The notes under the pieces are model-generated. The model was not told the DNA's origin and did not search any database. It saw only the letters and a program-made list of their open reading frames with translations. 64,000 nt of DNA from Alistipes sp. ZOR0009 (GTDB lineage Bacteria > Bacteroidota > Bacteroidia > Bacteroidales > ZOR0009): NCBI RefSeq assembly GCF_000798815.1, contig NZ_JTLD01000004.1, positions 124,001 through 188,000 on the forward strand. The letters are read 5' to 3'. The translations under genes and the position numbers were made by a program. Of the stretch, positions 25,929 to 34,303 are shown piece after piece; within the stretch, counting starts at the first letter, position 1; the number at the start of each line of letters is the position of its first letter.

Positions 25929-26525
25929 TTACCCATGTTCGCTATCTCTAATATCATCAACACTAACCAACTTGTTGATAATAGCATATATTGTCAATCC
26001 CGAGATTGATTTAATCCCCAACTTTCTCGATATATTTTTCCTATGGGTAACAACCGTATGTGGAGAAATGAAGTTTTTGTCAGCGATTTCTTTACTCGAT
26101 AACCCCAAAGCAACGTCCCTAATAATATCCTTCTCTCGAATAGTAAGTTCCTCGGTAGCATCATCACCTATACTTGCCCGCTTATCAGAAATTAAGGCTT
26201 CAAAACGCTGCTGTAATTCAGGTAACTGCTGCTGCACGCAAAGATACTCCACTCCCTCAACTAAACTTTGCGGTTTCTCGTTGTACATGCAAACAATCAG
26301 AATATTGTAGCAAAAGCATGCCCGTAGGATCGATTCCATGCATGAATTACTAAACAAATCTTCCCCCACAACCAGAATGTTAGGACGAATTCGAGCGACA
26401 GCCATAGCAACATCTTCTTCCGTAATTTCGGGTTGAATAATACTTTTATCGATCCCCTCTATTAATGATCGTACCCCCAGCTGCAGCAAATCTGGACTTA
26501 ATAATGATATGACAGAGAAGCTCAT
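25929..26525 (-). CDS. LuxR-type regulator with a receiver-like domain lacking the phospho-Asp
   Basis: A 198-residue regulator. The C-terminal LuxR/FixJ helix-turn-helix (about 125-187) is well kept: LTIREKDIIRDVALGLSSKEIA and SPHTVVTHRKNISRKLGI in two pieces. The N-terminal 115 residues look like a receiver fold, yet the position of the phospho-acceptor reads NILVVGEDLF without Asp at the end of the strand. So it is a pseudo-receiver, probably controlled by a partner. Its ATG overlaps the stop of the hemerythrin gene by one base (TAATG). That protein is the obvious candidate partner. Confidence 0.85.
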   Translation of the reverse strand: MSFSVISLLSPDLLQLGVRSLIEGIDKSIIQPEITEEDVAMAVARIRPNILVVGEDLFSNSCMESILRACFCYNILIVCMYNEKPQSLVEGVEYLCVQQQLPELQQRFEALISDKRASIGDDATEELTIREKDIIRDVALGLSSKEIADKNFISPHTVVTHRKNISRKLGIKSISGLTIYAIINKLVSVDDIRDSEHG

Positions 26526-27247
26526 TATTTCCTCCTTTTTAATTCCTCTTCCATCGCAACAACCTTAGGTATCAGCACTTTTTCTTCTATACGAGAATGA
26601 TCATCAAGGTCGTTATTTAAATGGAATAGTTTTTCTAGAATATCAAATGCCAATATGCTATCGCTCTCTTGCGGAACGTACTTTACGATTAAATTTTTTA
26701 GATCATCAAGCTTTTCTTCAATGTTGGTGTGCTCCTGAAGAAAATCCGTAATAGTATACTCCTTAAATTTACGCGCCATTTCTACCGGAAATGCTTCCTC
26801 CTCAAAAGATTGCTCCACTGCCAAAGCGTACGGAAACATATACTCATCTTCCGCATAAAAATGCTTCTCCATTTCGCTTCTATACTCGTTAAAAAAGTTG
26901 CGAATCAAACCGTTATAGGAAGATGATTTTGTCTCGCTCGCATACAACTCAAACAGATTTGCCAACTCGGGGAGTTGCTCTAAAATATACGCCCTATGTG
27001 ACCTTCTCAAATAGTTCACAATCTCTCCAACAGAGAAGGTAGTAAGATGCTCTTCTGGAAAGTAGTGCGGATCATTATAGGTATTCAGTATTGCTACAAC
27101 AAAATCAGGATTAAGCCCGTTTTTTAAGGAAACCTCCCGCACAGTAGCATCTCCAAAACCTAAAGAAATCCCAATTTTATGAATAACCGATAAAAGATGG
27201 TGATTTAGATAAATCACCTCTGCCATTTTTGATGAACTTGAAATCAT
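26525..27247 (-). CDS. hemerythrin-domain protein, ScdA-like N-terminus
   Basis: A 240-residue cytosolic protein. Residues 10-60 resemble the DUF542/ScdA N-terminal domain, and 75-235 a hemerythrin-like four-helix bundle. Candidate di-iron ligands are H84, H129, E133, H173, E177, H217 and E221, in the usual HxxE-type blocks (RSHRAY, EKHFYAEDEY, EHTNIEEKL, DHSRIEEK). Such proteins sense or repair oxygen, NO or iron damage. It lies upstream of a LuxR-type regulator and is translationally coupled to it, so it may act as the sensing partner. A second in-frame start, M8, would begin at 27226. Confidence 0.85.
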   Translation of the reverse strand: MISSSSKMAEVIYLNHHLLSVIHKIGISLGFGDATVREVSLKNGLNPDFVVAILNTYNDPHYFPEEHLTTFSVGEIVNYLRRSHRAYILEQLPELANLFELYASETKSSSYNGLIRNFFNEYRSEMEKHFYAEDEYMFPYALAVEQSFEEEAFPVEMARKFKEYTITDFLQEHTNIEEKLDDLKNLIVKYVPQESDSILAFDILEKLFHLNNDLDDHSRIEEKVLIPKVVAMEEELKRRK

Positions 27248-27327
27248 TTCCTTTATAAATTAGCAACAAATCAAGAGTTAGTATCAACATCAAAGCCTTT
27301 CAGAAGTTTATGCCTTCGTAAATAAAA

Positions 27328-27353
27328 AGCCTCCGTATTAAAATACGAAGGCT
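27328..27353 (-). terminator. terminator of the era-der transcript
   Basis: A 10-bp stem with one mismatch (27328-27337 with 27344-27353), followed on the minus strand by five T. Lies 18 nt after the der stop. Confidence 0.75.
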
Positions 27354-27370
27354 CATTTCTTGTGACTATT

Positions 27371-28678
27371 TTATTTCTGTCTGATATACACCTGAATAGG
27401 CACTCCCTTAAAATCAAAGTTTTCTCGAAGCTTATTTTCCAAAAATCGCTTGTAAGGATCCTTTACGTACTGTGGTAGGTTTGCAAAAAAGGCAAACGAA
27501 GGAGTAACAGTTGGAAGTTGCGTTACAAACTTGATCTTAATATACTTACCTTTAACTGCAGGAGCTGGATAGTCCTCCAATATTGGCTGAAAAAATTCAT
27601 TTAAGCGGGCGGTTGGAATACGACGCTTGCGATTTTCATATACCTGCATCACAGATTGGATAACATCATACACGCGCTGCATTGTAATTACAGACGTAAA
27701 TATGATTGGTACATCGTTAAATGGAGCCATCCGCTCTTTGATCATTTCGGTGTACTTCTTCATGGTATTGTTATCCTTCTCAACCAAATCCCACTTGTTT
27801 ACAACAACAACAACCCCTTTTTTATTACGAACAATGAGGTTAAAGATGTTTAAGTCCTGATTTTCGATTCCTTGCGATGCATCCAACATAAGCACACATA
27901 CATCCGAAGATTCGATGGTGCGAATGGAGCGCATTACAGAGTAAAACTCTATATCCTCATTTACCTTTCCCTTCTTCCGAAGTCCTGCTGTATCAATTAG
28001 GAAAAAGTCTTGACCAAACTTATTGTATCGCGATAAAATAGAGTCGCGGGTGGTTCCTGAAATGGGAGTAACAATATTGCGATCTTGCCCCAAAAGCGCA
28101 TTAGCAATTGATGATTTCCCCACATTTGGACGGCCAACGATTGCAATTTTAGGAACATCCTCCTCGTCTTCTAGGTTTTCTTCTTTAGGCAGGTTATCAA
28201 CAACCGCATCTAAAAGATCGCCTGTTCCGAAGCCGCTCATGGAAGAAACGCTATAAGGGTCGCCCAATCCTAGCCCATAAAATTCAGCAGAATAGTATGC
28301 ACGATCGTTACTGTCCACCTTATTGGCAACTAAGAATACTTTTTTCCCAGACTTACGCAACAGCTGTGCAATCGCAGCGTCATAGTCTGTTATTCCGCCC
28401 ATTACATCTACTACAAAGAGAATTACATCAGCCTCCTCAATGGCTAACTCCACCTGCTTGCGAATTTCTTCCTCGAAGATATCGTCAGAGTTTACGGTAT
28501 ATCCGCCCGTATCTATTACTGAAAAATCACGTCCATTCCAGTCGCACTTACCATAGTGGCGATCGCGAGTAACACCAGCAGTCTCATCGACTATGGCCTT
28601 ACGCATTCCTACCAATCGGTTGAAAAGGGTCGACTTACCAACGTTGGGACGCCCTACTATTGCTACAATGTTTGCCAT
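27371..28678 (-). CDS. der: GTPase Der (EngA)
   Basis: Double GTPase for 50S ribosome assembly. The 435-residue protein has two complete G domains: the first with GRPNVGKST at 8-16, DTAGY- and NKVDSND-type motifs (DTGGY, NKVD), the second starting at about 180 with [18 protein letters not shown] and [11 protein letters not shown]-like C-terminal domain of about 80 residues closes the protein. It lies 33 nt downstream of era, so both ribosome-assembly GTPases share one transcript. Confidence 0.97.
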   Translation of the reverse strand: MANIVAIVGRPNVGKSTLFNRLVGMRKAIVDETAGVTRDRHYGKCDWNGRDFSVIDTGGYTVNSDDIFEEEIRKQVELAIEEADVILFVVDVMGGITDYDAAIAQLLRKSGKKVFLVANKVDSNDRAYYSAEFYGLGLGDPYSVSSMSGFGTGDLLDAVVDNLPKEENLEDEEDVPKIAIVGRPNVGKSSIANALLGQDRNIVTPISGTTRDSILSRYNKFGQDFFLIDTAGLRKKGKVNEDIEFYSVMRSIRTIESSDVCVLMLDASQGIENQDLNIFNLIVRNKKGVVVVVNKWDLVEKDNNTMKKYTEMIKERMAPFNDVPIIFTSVITMQRVYDVIQSVMQVYENRKRRIPTARLNEFFQPILEDYPAPAVKGKYIKIKFVTQLPTVTPSFAFFANLPQYVKDPYKRFLENKLRENFDFKGVPIQVYIRQK

Positions 28679-28711
28679 TTTACTTGCTTATATGCTGCTC
28701 ATAGCAGCTAT

Positions 28712-29596
28712 TTAGTCCTGTATATATCCAAAATTTTTCAAATCGCGCTCATTGTCGCGCCATTTGTCATTCACTTTTACAAAAAGCTCGAGAAAGACCT
28801 TTGTTCCTAAAAACGCCTCCATTTCCTTTCTAGCCTCCGTTCCAACTTTCTTCAGAGCGCTTCCCTGCTTACCTATTATTATCCCTTTCTGCGATTGGCG
28901 GGCAACATAGATAACTGCAGAAACACGCATTAACTTAGCATCCTCAACAAAGGATTCTATGACAACTTCGGTACAATAAGGTACTTCCTTATCGTAGTTT
29001 AGAAAAATTTTCTCCCGTATTATTTCTGATGCAAAGAAGCGTAATGGCTTATCTGTTAGCTGATCCTTTGGAAAAAAAGGAGGACCTTCTGGCAAGAGCT
29101 TCGTAATCGTACCCATTATGACATCGGTATTAAACTTTTCCTTCGCCGATGCAGGAATTATCATCGCTTCTGGCAGGCGCACCTTCCACTGCTCTACGAT
29201 CTCCTCCAACTTTTCCTGAGTAGTCAAATCAACCTTGTTAATAATAAGGATAATTGGAGTGGCCGTCTTCTTAAGCCGCTCTACGTACTCTATGTTTTTA
29301 TCCGCAGTTTCGACTACGTCAGTCACATATAAAAATACGTCTGCATCGGTGATAGCCGTATTTACGAACTTCATCATCGACTCCTGCAGCTTATAGTTCG
29401 GTTTCAGTATCCCAGGGGTGTCAGAAAACACAATTTGGTAGTCATCAGTATTCACCAAACCCATGATACGGTGACGGGTTGTTTGCGCCTTAGCCGTTAT
29501 TATGGACAACCGTTCGCCTACCAGCTCGTTCATGAGCGTGCTCTTTCCCACGTTGGGATTACCTAGGATATTTACAAAGCCTGATCTATGAGACAT
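28712..29596 (-). CDS. era: GTPase Era
   Basis: GTPase binding the 3' end of 16S rRNA and needed for 30S assembly. The 294-residue protein has G1 GNPNVGKST at 12-20, G3 DTPG, G4 NKVD and a C-terminal KH domain that includes the KGIIIGKQGSALKKVG loop (about 235-250). Length and motifs are typical. It is first in the era-der operon, preceded by a good promoter. Confidence 0.97.
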   Translation of the reverse strand: MSHRSGFVNILGNPNVGKSTLMNELVGERLSIITAKAQTTRHRIMGLVNTDDYQIVFSDTPGILKPNYKLQESMMKFVNTAITDADVFLYVTDVVETADKNIEYVERLKKTATPIILIINKVDLTTQEKLEEIVEQWKVRLPEAMIIPASAKEKFNTDVIMGTITKLLPEGPPFFPKDQLTDKPLRFFASEIIREKIFLNYDKEVPYCTEVVIESFVEDAKLMRVSAVIYVARQSQKGIIIGKQGSALKKVGTEARKEMEAFLGTKVFLELFVKVNDKWRDNERDLKNFGYIQD

Positions 29597-29614
29597 TACG
29601 CGTATTTTAGGCTA

Positions 29615-29645
29615 CAAAAGTACAACAAACAATCGGTTTAGTAAA
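29615..29645 (-). promoter_or_regulatory. predicted promoter of era-der
   Basis: Minus strand: TTTA (29642-29645), 19-nt spacer, TACTTTTG (29615-29622), ending 18 nt before the era ATG. Confidence 0.55.
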
Positions 29646-29824
29646 GCTATTGTTTGGCCAAGCAACTTTTAGTAAAAAAAAGAAATAGCGCCATTATAAG
29701 ATGTATAGGCGATAGCGAGGCCTGATTCTGTTCAATTTAACATTCACTTTTGTAGTTTGCAAAGGTTGATTTGATAACTATTTTTCGGTTTTAAAAAGAT
29801 TTTTGTGATAATTTACCCATATAA

Positions 29825-29855
29825 ATTGGATTGAAATAATAATTCATTACTTTTG
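29825..29855 (+). promoter_or_regulatory. predicted promoter of glnA
   Basis: ATTG (29825-29828), 19-nt spacer, TACTTTTG (29848-29855). The predicted start would be about 29860-29862, in the first arm of a hairpin that precedes the gene. Confidence 0.55.
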
Positions 29856-29856
29856 A

Positions 29857-29881
29857 CGCCATCATCGATGGTGATTTTTTT
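29857..29881 (+). promoter_or_regulatory. 5'-leader hairpin with T run before glnA
   Basis: A 7-bp stem with one G-U pair (29857-29863 with 29867-29873) around a 3-nt loop, followed by seven T within 29874-29881. It resembles an intrinsic terminator placed 13 nt ahead of the glnA start. Either it is an attenuator, a 5'-end stabiliser, or, if transcription starts at 29860, only part of it is transcribed. Confidence 0.4.
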
Positions 29882-29893
29882 AGCTGACGGACT

Positions 29894-31399
29894 ATGAATA
29901 CAAAATACACTGAGCTCGCACAGAACGAGCTTGTAAAATACTTACAGAAACCCTCGTCGGAGTTTACCTGCGAGGATATCATCAAGTTTATCGAGGCAAA
30001 TGGCATCGAGATGGTAAACTTTCGCTATGCTGCTGAAGACGGAAAGCTTAAAACGCTAAATTTCGTTATCAACAACAAGGAGTACTTAGAAACCATTCTT
30101 TGCCAAGGCGAAAGAGTTGATGGCTCAAGCCTTTTCTCCTTCATCGAAGCTGGCTCGAGCGATTTGTACGTGATCCCTAAATACCGAACTGCATTTGTTG
30201 ATCCATTTGCGGAAGTGCCTACCTTGAACCTTATCTGCTCGTTCTACAACAGCGAAGGTCAACCTCTGGAAAGTTCTCCCGAGTACATGCTACGCAAAGC
30301 AGTTGACACCTTTAAGCAGGAAACTGGATATACCTTCAAGGCTCTTGGAGAGTTAGAGTACTACGTCATTACGGATGATGAAAAATTCTATCCTGGCGTT
30401 GACCAAAAAGGTTACCACGCATCTACTCCATATGCTAAATGGGAAATGCTCCGAGTTGAAGCATTAAGCTTGATTGCAAAGGCAGGCGGATTGGTGAAAT
30501 ACGGACACTCAGAAGTAGGCTGCTTCGTAAAGGATGGCATCTACTATGAGCAACAGGAGATCGAATTCCTTCCAACTCCAATTGAAGACGCAGCAGAACA
30601 GCTTATTGTTGCCAAATGGATTATCCGTATGCTTGGATACAAGTACGGTGTAACCATTAGCTTTGCCCCAAAAATTACAGTAGGAAAGGCTGGTAGCGGA
30701 CTTCACGTCCACATGATGCTAGAAAAGGATGGCAAAAACCAGATGGTTAGCGAAAGTAAGCTTAGCGATACCGCTAAAAAAATGATCGCAGGTATTCTTG
30801 ATATCGCCGACGCGCTAACAGCCTTTGGAAATACCATTCCAACCTCATACTTAAGGCTAGTGCCTCATCAAGAAGCCCCAACCAACATTTGCTGGGGAGA
30901 TAGAAACCGCTCTGTACTCGTAAGAGTTCCTCTTGGAGGCATTGGTACCGAAAATATGGTTAAAGATGCAAATCCTAACGGTGCTCCTCTCAAACTAAAT
31001 CGTGACAGCAAGCAAACTGTAGAGTTTAGAGCCCCAGATGGTTCTGCTGACATCTACCTGCTTATGACTGGCCTGGTTGTTGGATCATTGCATGGGCTAC
31101 AAATGGAGAATGCGCTTGAAAAAGCAGAAAACCTTTACGTTGGCTGCAACATCTTTAGGGATGAGAACAAGCATATCCTAGAAAAGCTTGACCAACTTCC
31201 TGCATCATGCTGGGAATCTGCAGATAGGCTCAAAGCCAAACGTGAAGTTTTTGAAAAATACGGCATCTTCACAAAAGGATTGATTGACAATAAGATTAAG
31301 ATTCTAAAATCACATAATGACGCCAAGTTGAGCGAAGTGCTCTATGGTAAAGAAGAACAAATTGCTGCTTTAGTCGATAAGTATTTGCATGTGATGTAA
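29894..31399 (+). CDS. glnA: glutamine synthetase, GlnA-type
   Basis: ATP-dependent formation of glutamine from glutamate and ammonia. The 501-residue protein has a beta-grasp N-terminal domain and the catalytic barrel, with metal ligands in ELEYYV at about 155-160, YGHSEVG, and the GSGLHVHMML block at about 269. NRSVLVRVP and VEFRAPDGSADIYLL complete the active site. The C-terminal region has no NLYDLPP-like adenylylation motif, so control by GlnE is unlikely. It is monocistronic, with a hairpin in the leader and a bidirectional terminator behind. Confidence 0.92.
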   Translation: MNTKYTELAQNELVKYLQKPSSEFTCEDIIKFIEANGIEMVNFRYAAEDGKLKTLNFVINNKEYLETILCQGERVDGSSLFSFIEAGSSDLYVIPKYRTAFVDPFAEVPTLNLICSFYNSEGQPLESSPEYMLRKAVDTFKQETGYTFKALGELEYYVITDDEKFYPGVDQKGYHASTPYAKWEMLRVEALSLIAKAGGLVKYGHSEVGCFVKDGIYYEQQEIEFLPTPIEDAAEQLIVAKWIIRMLGYKYGVTISFAPKITVGKAGSGLHVHMMLEKDGKNQMVSESKLSDTAKKMIAGILDIADALTAFGNTIPTSYLRLVPHQEAPTNICWGDRNRSVLVRVPLGGIGTENMVKDANPNGAPLKLNRDSKQTVEFRAPDGSADIYLLMTGLVVGSLHGLQMENALEKAENLYVGCNIFRDENKHILEKLDQLPASCWESADRLKAKREVFEKYGIFTKGLIDNKIKILKSHNDAKLSEVLYGKEEQIAALVDKYLHVM

Positions 31400-31502
31400 T
31401 TAGTTGCTCTCTTCATTACACCGAGTACACTTAATGTTTAGGATTGACACTTTGTATTCTTAAATTTAATGCTCACAAGTTAAGGGAAAAGGTGTAAAAT
31501 AG

Positions 31503-31528
31503 AAAAGCGCCCCGGGAGGGTCGCTTTT
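31503..31528. terminator. convergent terminator glnA/pdxH
   Basis: An 11-bp stem with one mismatch (31503-31513 with 31518-31528), with A and T runs at the outer ends and further T after it. It lies about 100 nt after glnA and 7 nt from the pdxH stop. Confidence 0.8.
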
Positions 31529-31535
31529 TTCTTTT

Positions 31536-32177
31536 TTATGGAGCCAACCGTTCGATAGTCCATATCCCATTATCCAACCGATACTGCATCCTATCATGTA
31601 ACCTATTTTTTCTCCCCTGCCAAAATTCAATCAATGTCGGACTCAAAATATAACCACCCCAATTTTTAGGACGCTTTATTGGCTTATCGCGGAATTCCTC
31701 CTTAAAGTCAACCATTAAATCTTCAAGATAGCGCCTATTAGGAACCACCTGACTCTGAGGCGAAGCCCATGCCCCTATTTTACTCCCTTCGGGTCTGGTT
31801 TTAAAATAGGTGTCGGAATCCTTCTCCGATACTTTTTGAATTTTACCTTCAATGCGAACTTGACGCTCTAGCTCTGCCCAATAAAAGACCAATGCTCCGT
31901 AAGGATTCTGCAAGATATTCTTAGCCTTACGGCTTTCGTAGTTGGTAAAAAAGCCAAAACCATCCTCACTTACAGATTTAAGAAGAACAACTCTAGCCGA
32001 AGGTTTCCCTTCAAAAGTCGACGTTGCCAACGTCATCGCCGTTGGCTCCAAAACATCACGCTTAATGGCGTCCTGCAACCACACCTCGAATTGCTCAAAA
32101 GGATTTGAAATTATATTTGCTTCATCAAACTCCTGCTGCCCGTACTCCTTCCTTATATTAGCAATATTTCTTTTCAT
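31536..32177 (-). CDS. pdxH: pyridoxamine 5'-phosphate oxidase
   Basis: FMN enzyme that forms pyridoxal 5'-phosphate from pyridoxine or pyridoxamine phosphate. The 213-residue protein shows the FMN-binding SARVVLLKSV segment, GFFTNYESRKAKNI, the ALVFYWAELERQVRIEG core strand, and the C-terminal EFWQGRKNRLHDR with the conserved HDR tail. Length is typical. It is transcribed alone; a 225-bp AT-rich gap with a terminator of nadC on its far side lies upstream. Confidence 0.95.
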   Translation of the reverse strand: MKRNIANIRKEYGQQEFDEANIISNPFEQFEVWLQDAIKRDVLEPTAMTLATSTFEGKPSARVVLLKSVSEDGFGFFTNYESRKAKNILQNPYGALVFYWAELERQVRIEGKIQKVSEKDSDTYFKTRPEGSKIGAWASPQSQVVPNRRYLEDLMVDFKEEFRDKPIKRPKNWGGYILSPTLIEFWQGRKNRLHDRMQYRLDNGIWTIERLAP

Positions 32178-32353
32178 ACAATAAAAATTTAACCAGCTGT
32201 CTAAAAGAATATCGAAACGATATTACCCTCCAGACAAGCACCCGCTAACAAAATAATCCACATTAATAATCTTGCTAAAAGACGGTTTCTGTGAGGTTTC
32301 ACTAACACAAAAAAATGATGTTTGTTTAACAACCAAAGCTGTAAAACAAAAAA

Positions 32354-32374
32354 GGCAGCCTATAAAAGGCTGCC
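32354..32374 (-). terminator. terminator of the DUF4783-nadC transcript
   Basis: A perfect 7-bp stem GGCAGCC/GGCTGCC (32354-32360 with 32368-32374), followed on the minus strand by six T. Lies 28 nt after the nadC stop. Confidence 0.8.
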
Positions 32375-32402
32375 GAACCAAAAATTCTAATGTCAGTTTG
32401 AA

Positions 32403-33254
32403 TTATATGGCTTTTAGACTCATGTCTAAACTCTTTATTTGATGCGTAAGTGCTCCGACGGATATAAAATCGACACCACACTCCGCATAATCACGTAACG
32501 TTTCCAAAGTTATTCCACCGGAGGACTCTGTTTCAAATTTTCCATCAATTAATTCTACGGCCGCCCTCGTTTTTTCCAGATCAAAGTTATCGAGCATAAT
32601 TCGGTGTACGCCGCCAACCTCCATCACCTTGCGAATTTCGTCTATAGAACGAGTCTCCACCTCTATTTTAAGATCGCGCCCTTTTACTCTAAGATAATCC
32701 TGCGCCTTCTTTATTGCCGATTCAATTCCCCCTGCAAAATCAACATGGTTATCCTTCAGCATGATCATATCGTAGAGCCCTATGCGATGATTTTCACCAC
32801 CTCCTATTTTAACGGCCATTTTCTCCAATATCCTCATGCCAGGCGTTGTTTTGCGAGTATCAAGCACTTTAGTCTTTAATCCTTTCAACTTTTGGGCATA
32901 AACATTCGCCTGTGTTGCAACCCCGCTCATACGCTGCATTACGTTAAGAACTAGGCGCTCTGCCTGAAGTAGCGAATGTACACGACCTTCAACAAAAAAT
33001 GCCACATCGCCAACCTTCACGTGAGCGCCATCAGTAAGCAGCTGCTCCATCTTTAGTTCGCCATCTATCCGACCAAAAATCAGCTTGGCAATCTCTATTC
33101 CAGCAATAATTCCCTCCTGCTTTACAAGAAGCTTCATCTTGCCCTGCTCGGAGGCTGGAATGCACGATAGCGATGAATGATCGCCATCCCCAATATCTTC
33201 CAGAATTGCGAGCTCTATGAGCTTATCAACCAAATCTGAACTACTATTTTTCAT
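32403..33254 (-). CDS. nadC: nicotinate-nucleotide pyrophosphorylase
   Basis: De novo NAD synthesis: quinolinate plus PRPP gives nicotinate mononucleotide. The 283-residue protein has the LEDIGDGDHSS start, the active-site VLDTRKTTPGMRILEKMAV block (about 128-146), GGGENHRIGLYDMIMLKDNH and IEVETRSIDE. The start ATG overlaps the stop of the DUF4783 gene by 11 nt, so the two are translated together. nadA and nadB are not in the window. Confidence 0.95.
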   Translation of the reverse strand: MKNSSSDLVDKLIELAILEDIGDGDHSSLSCIPASEQGKMKLLVKQEGIIAGIEIAKLIFGRIDGELKMEQLLTDGAHVKVGDVAFFVEGRVHSLLQAERLVLNVMQRMSGVATQANVYAQKLKGLKTKVLDTRKTTPGMRILEKMAVKIGGGENHRIGLYDMIMLKDNHVDFAGGIESAIKKAQDYLRVKGRDLKIEVETRSIDEIRKVMEVGGVHRIMLDNFDLEKTRAAVELIDGKFETESSGGITLETLRDYAECGVDFISVGALTHQIKSLDMSLKAI

Positions 33255-33651
33255 GCTTTTCTATTCTAATCTGCTGCACGATTTCCTGATGCCCATCGTA
33301 ATGAGTGTAGTAAATCGACACATTAAAGTTTCCGTTATCAGTATAAAGCGTACCAACTATGTACATTTTGCTTCCACTTCCACCTTTCACCTTTTTCTTG
33401 AAACTTTTTATTCTATTTTTTAACAAAAAATCTTCAAGAATCACAGCGGCTTGCCGAGCGCTATAAATATGCCCCACTCCGTCTATCTTAAGTTGAAGAC
33501 GTTCACCAAAGTATGGTCTAAGCTTCAGAACTTGACCAGAAAACACAATACTCCGAAAAGTAGTATCGTCCTGCTGCCTTGTTCCTCCCACAAATGTAAC
33601 AAAAGTAAGCAAGCATGCTGATAAAAGTATAACTTTCAGGCTTGCATTCAT
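33244..33651 (-). CDS. DUF4783-family exported protein
   Basis: A 135-residue protein with a signal peptide at 1-22, of the DUF4783 family known from Bacteroidales, usually found beside nadC and rlmH, as here. The mature part has the PYFGERLQLKI and GVGHIYSARQAAVILEDFL segments and a final strand-rich area with YYTHYDGHQEIVQQ; an NTF2-like fold is plausible. The function is unknown. It precedes nadC with an 11-nt overlap. Confidence 0.8.
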   Translation of the reverse strand: MNASLKVILLSACLLTFVTFVGGTRQQDDTTFRSIVFSGQVLKLRPYFGERLQLKIDGVGHIYSARQAAVILEDFLLKNRIKSFKKKVKGGSGSKMYIVGTLYTDNGNFNVSIYYTHYDGHQEIVQQIRIEKHEK

Positions 33652-33829
33652 TTCATTATTATTTTATGTTTGCTGATAGTATCCATTCTTCTAGCGGAAA
33701 CCATGCCAGAATTGCCTTAAGCCGGATTTCTTTATGATTTTTAAACAACGTTAGAAGATAGGCGGTAAGCGTACAACCAACCTCTTGTGCGTTTAACGGC
33801 ATAAATTACCCTATAAAAGAGCACTTCAA

Positions 33830-34303
33830 ATGAAAATAGACCTCATTCTAATTGGCAAAAGCGATCAAAAATACCTACAGGAGGGAATTGACATCTACCT
33901 AAAAAGGCTGAAGCACTACTGCACCTTCGAACTCAAGGTTATTCCAGATATTAAGTCTACCAAAAATATGAGCGAAGAGCAGCAAAAAGAAAAGGAAGGC
34001 GAGCAGATTCTCAATATGGCCAAAGACGCCGACTTTCTTATGCTACTTGACGAGCGAGGTGATCGGTTTTCTTCTACAGAATTTGCTAACTTTATAGAGA
34101 AAAGACAAATTGCAGGAACCCGAAAACTGTGTTTTGTGGTTGGTGGACCTTACGGCTTCTCTAAGGAAGTGTACGCCAAAGCGACCTCCAAAATGTCGCT
34201 ATCTGCAATGACCTTTTCGCACCAAATGGTCCGACTAATATTTGTAGAACAGCTTTATCGAGCATTTACCATAATTAATGGAGAACCTTACCACCATAAG
34301 TAA
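33830..34303 (+). CDS. rlmH: 23S rRNA pseudouridine1915 N3-methyltransferase RlmH
   Basis: SPOUT-class methyltransferase that modifies pseudouridine 1915 in helix 69 of 23S rRNA. The 157-residue protein has the SAM-binding knot with VVGGPYGF (about 105) and the C-terminal HQMVRLIFVEQLYRAFTI and GEPYHHK. Length is exact for the family. Its last 26 nt overlap the start of a large kinase gene in another frame. Confidence 0.96.
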   Translation: MKIDLILIGKSDQKYLQEGIDIYLKRLKHYCTFELKVIPDIKSTKNMSEEQQKEKEGEQILNMAKDADFLMLLDERGDRFSSTEFANFIEKRQIAGTRKLCFVVGGPYGFSKEVYAKATSKMSLSAMTFSHQMVRLIFVEQLYRAFTIINGEPYHHK

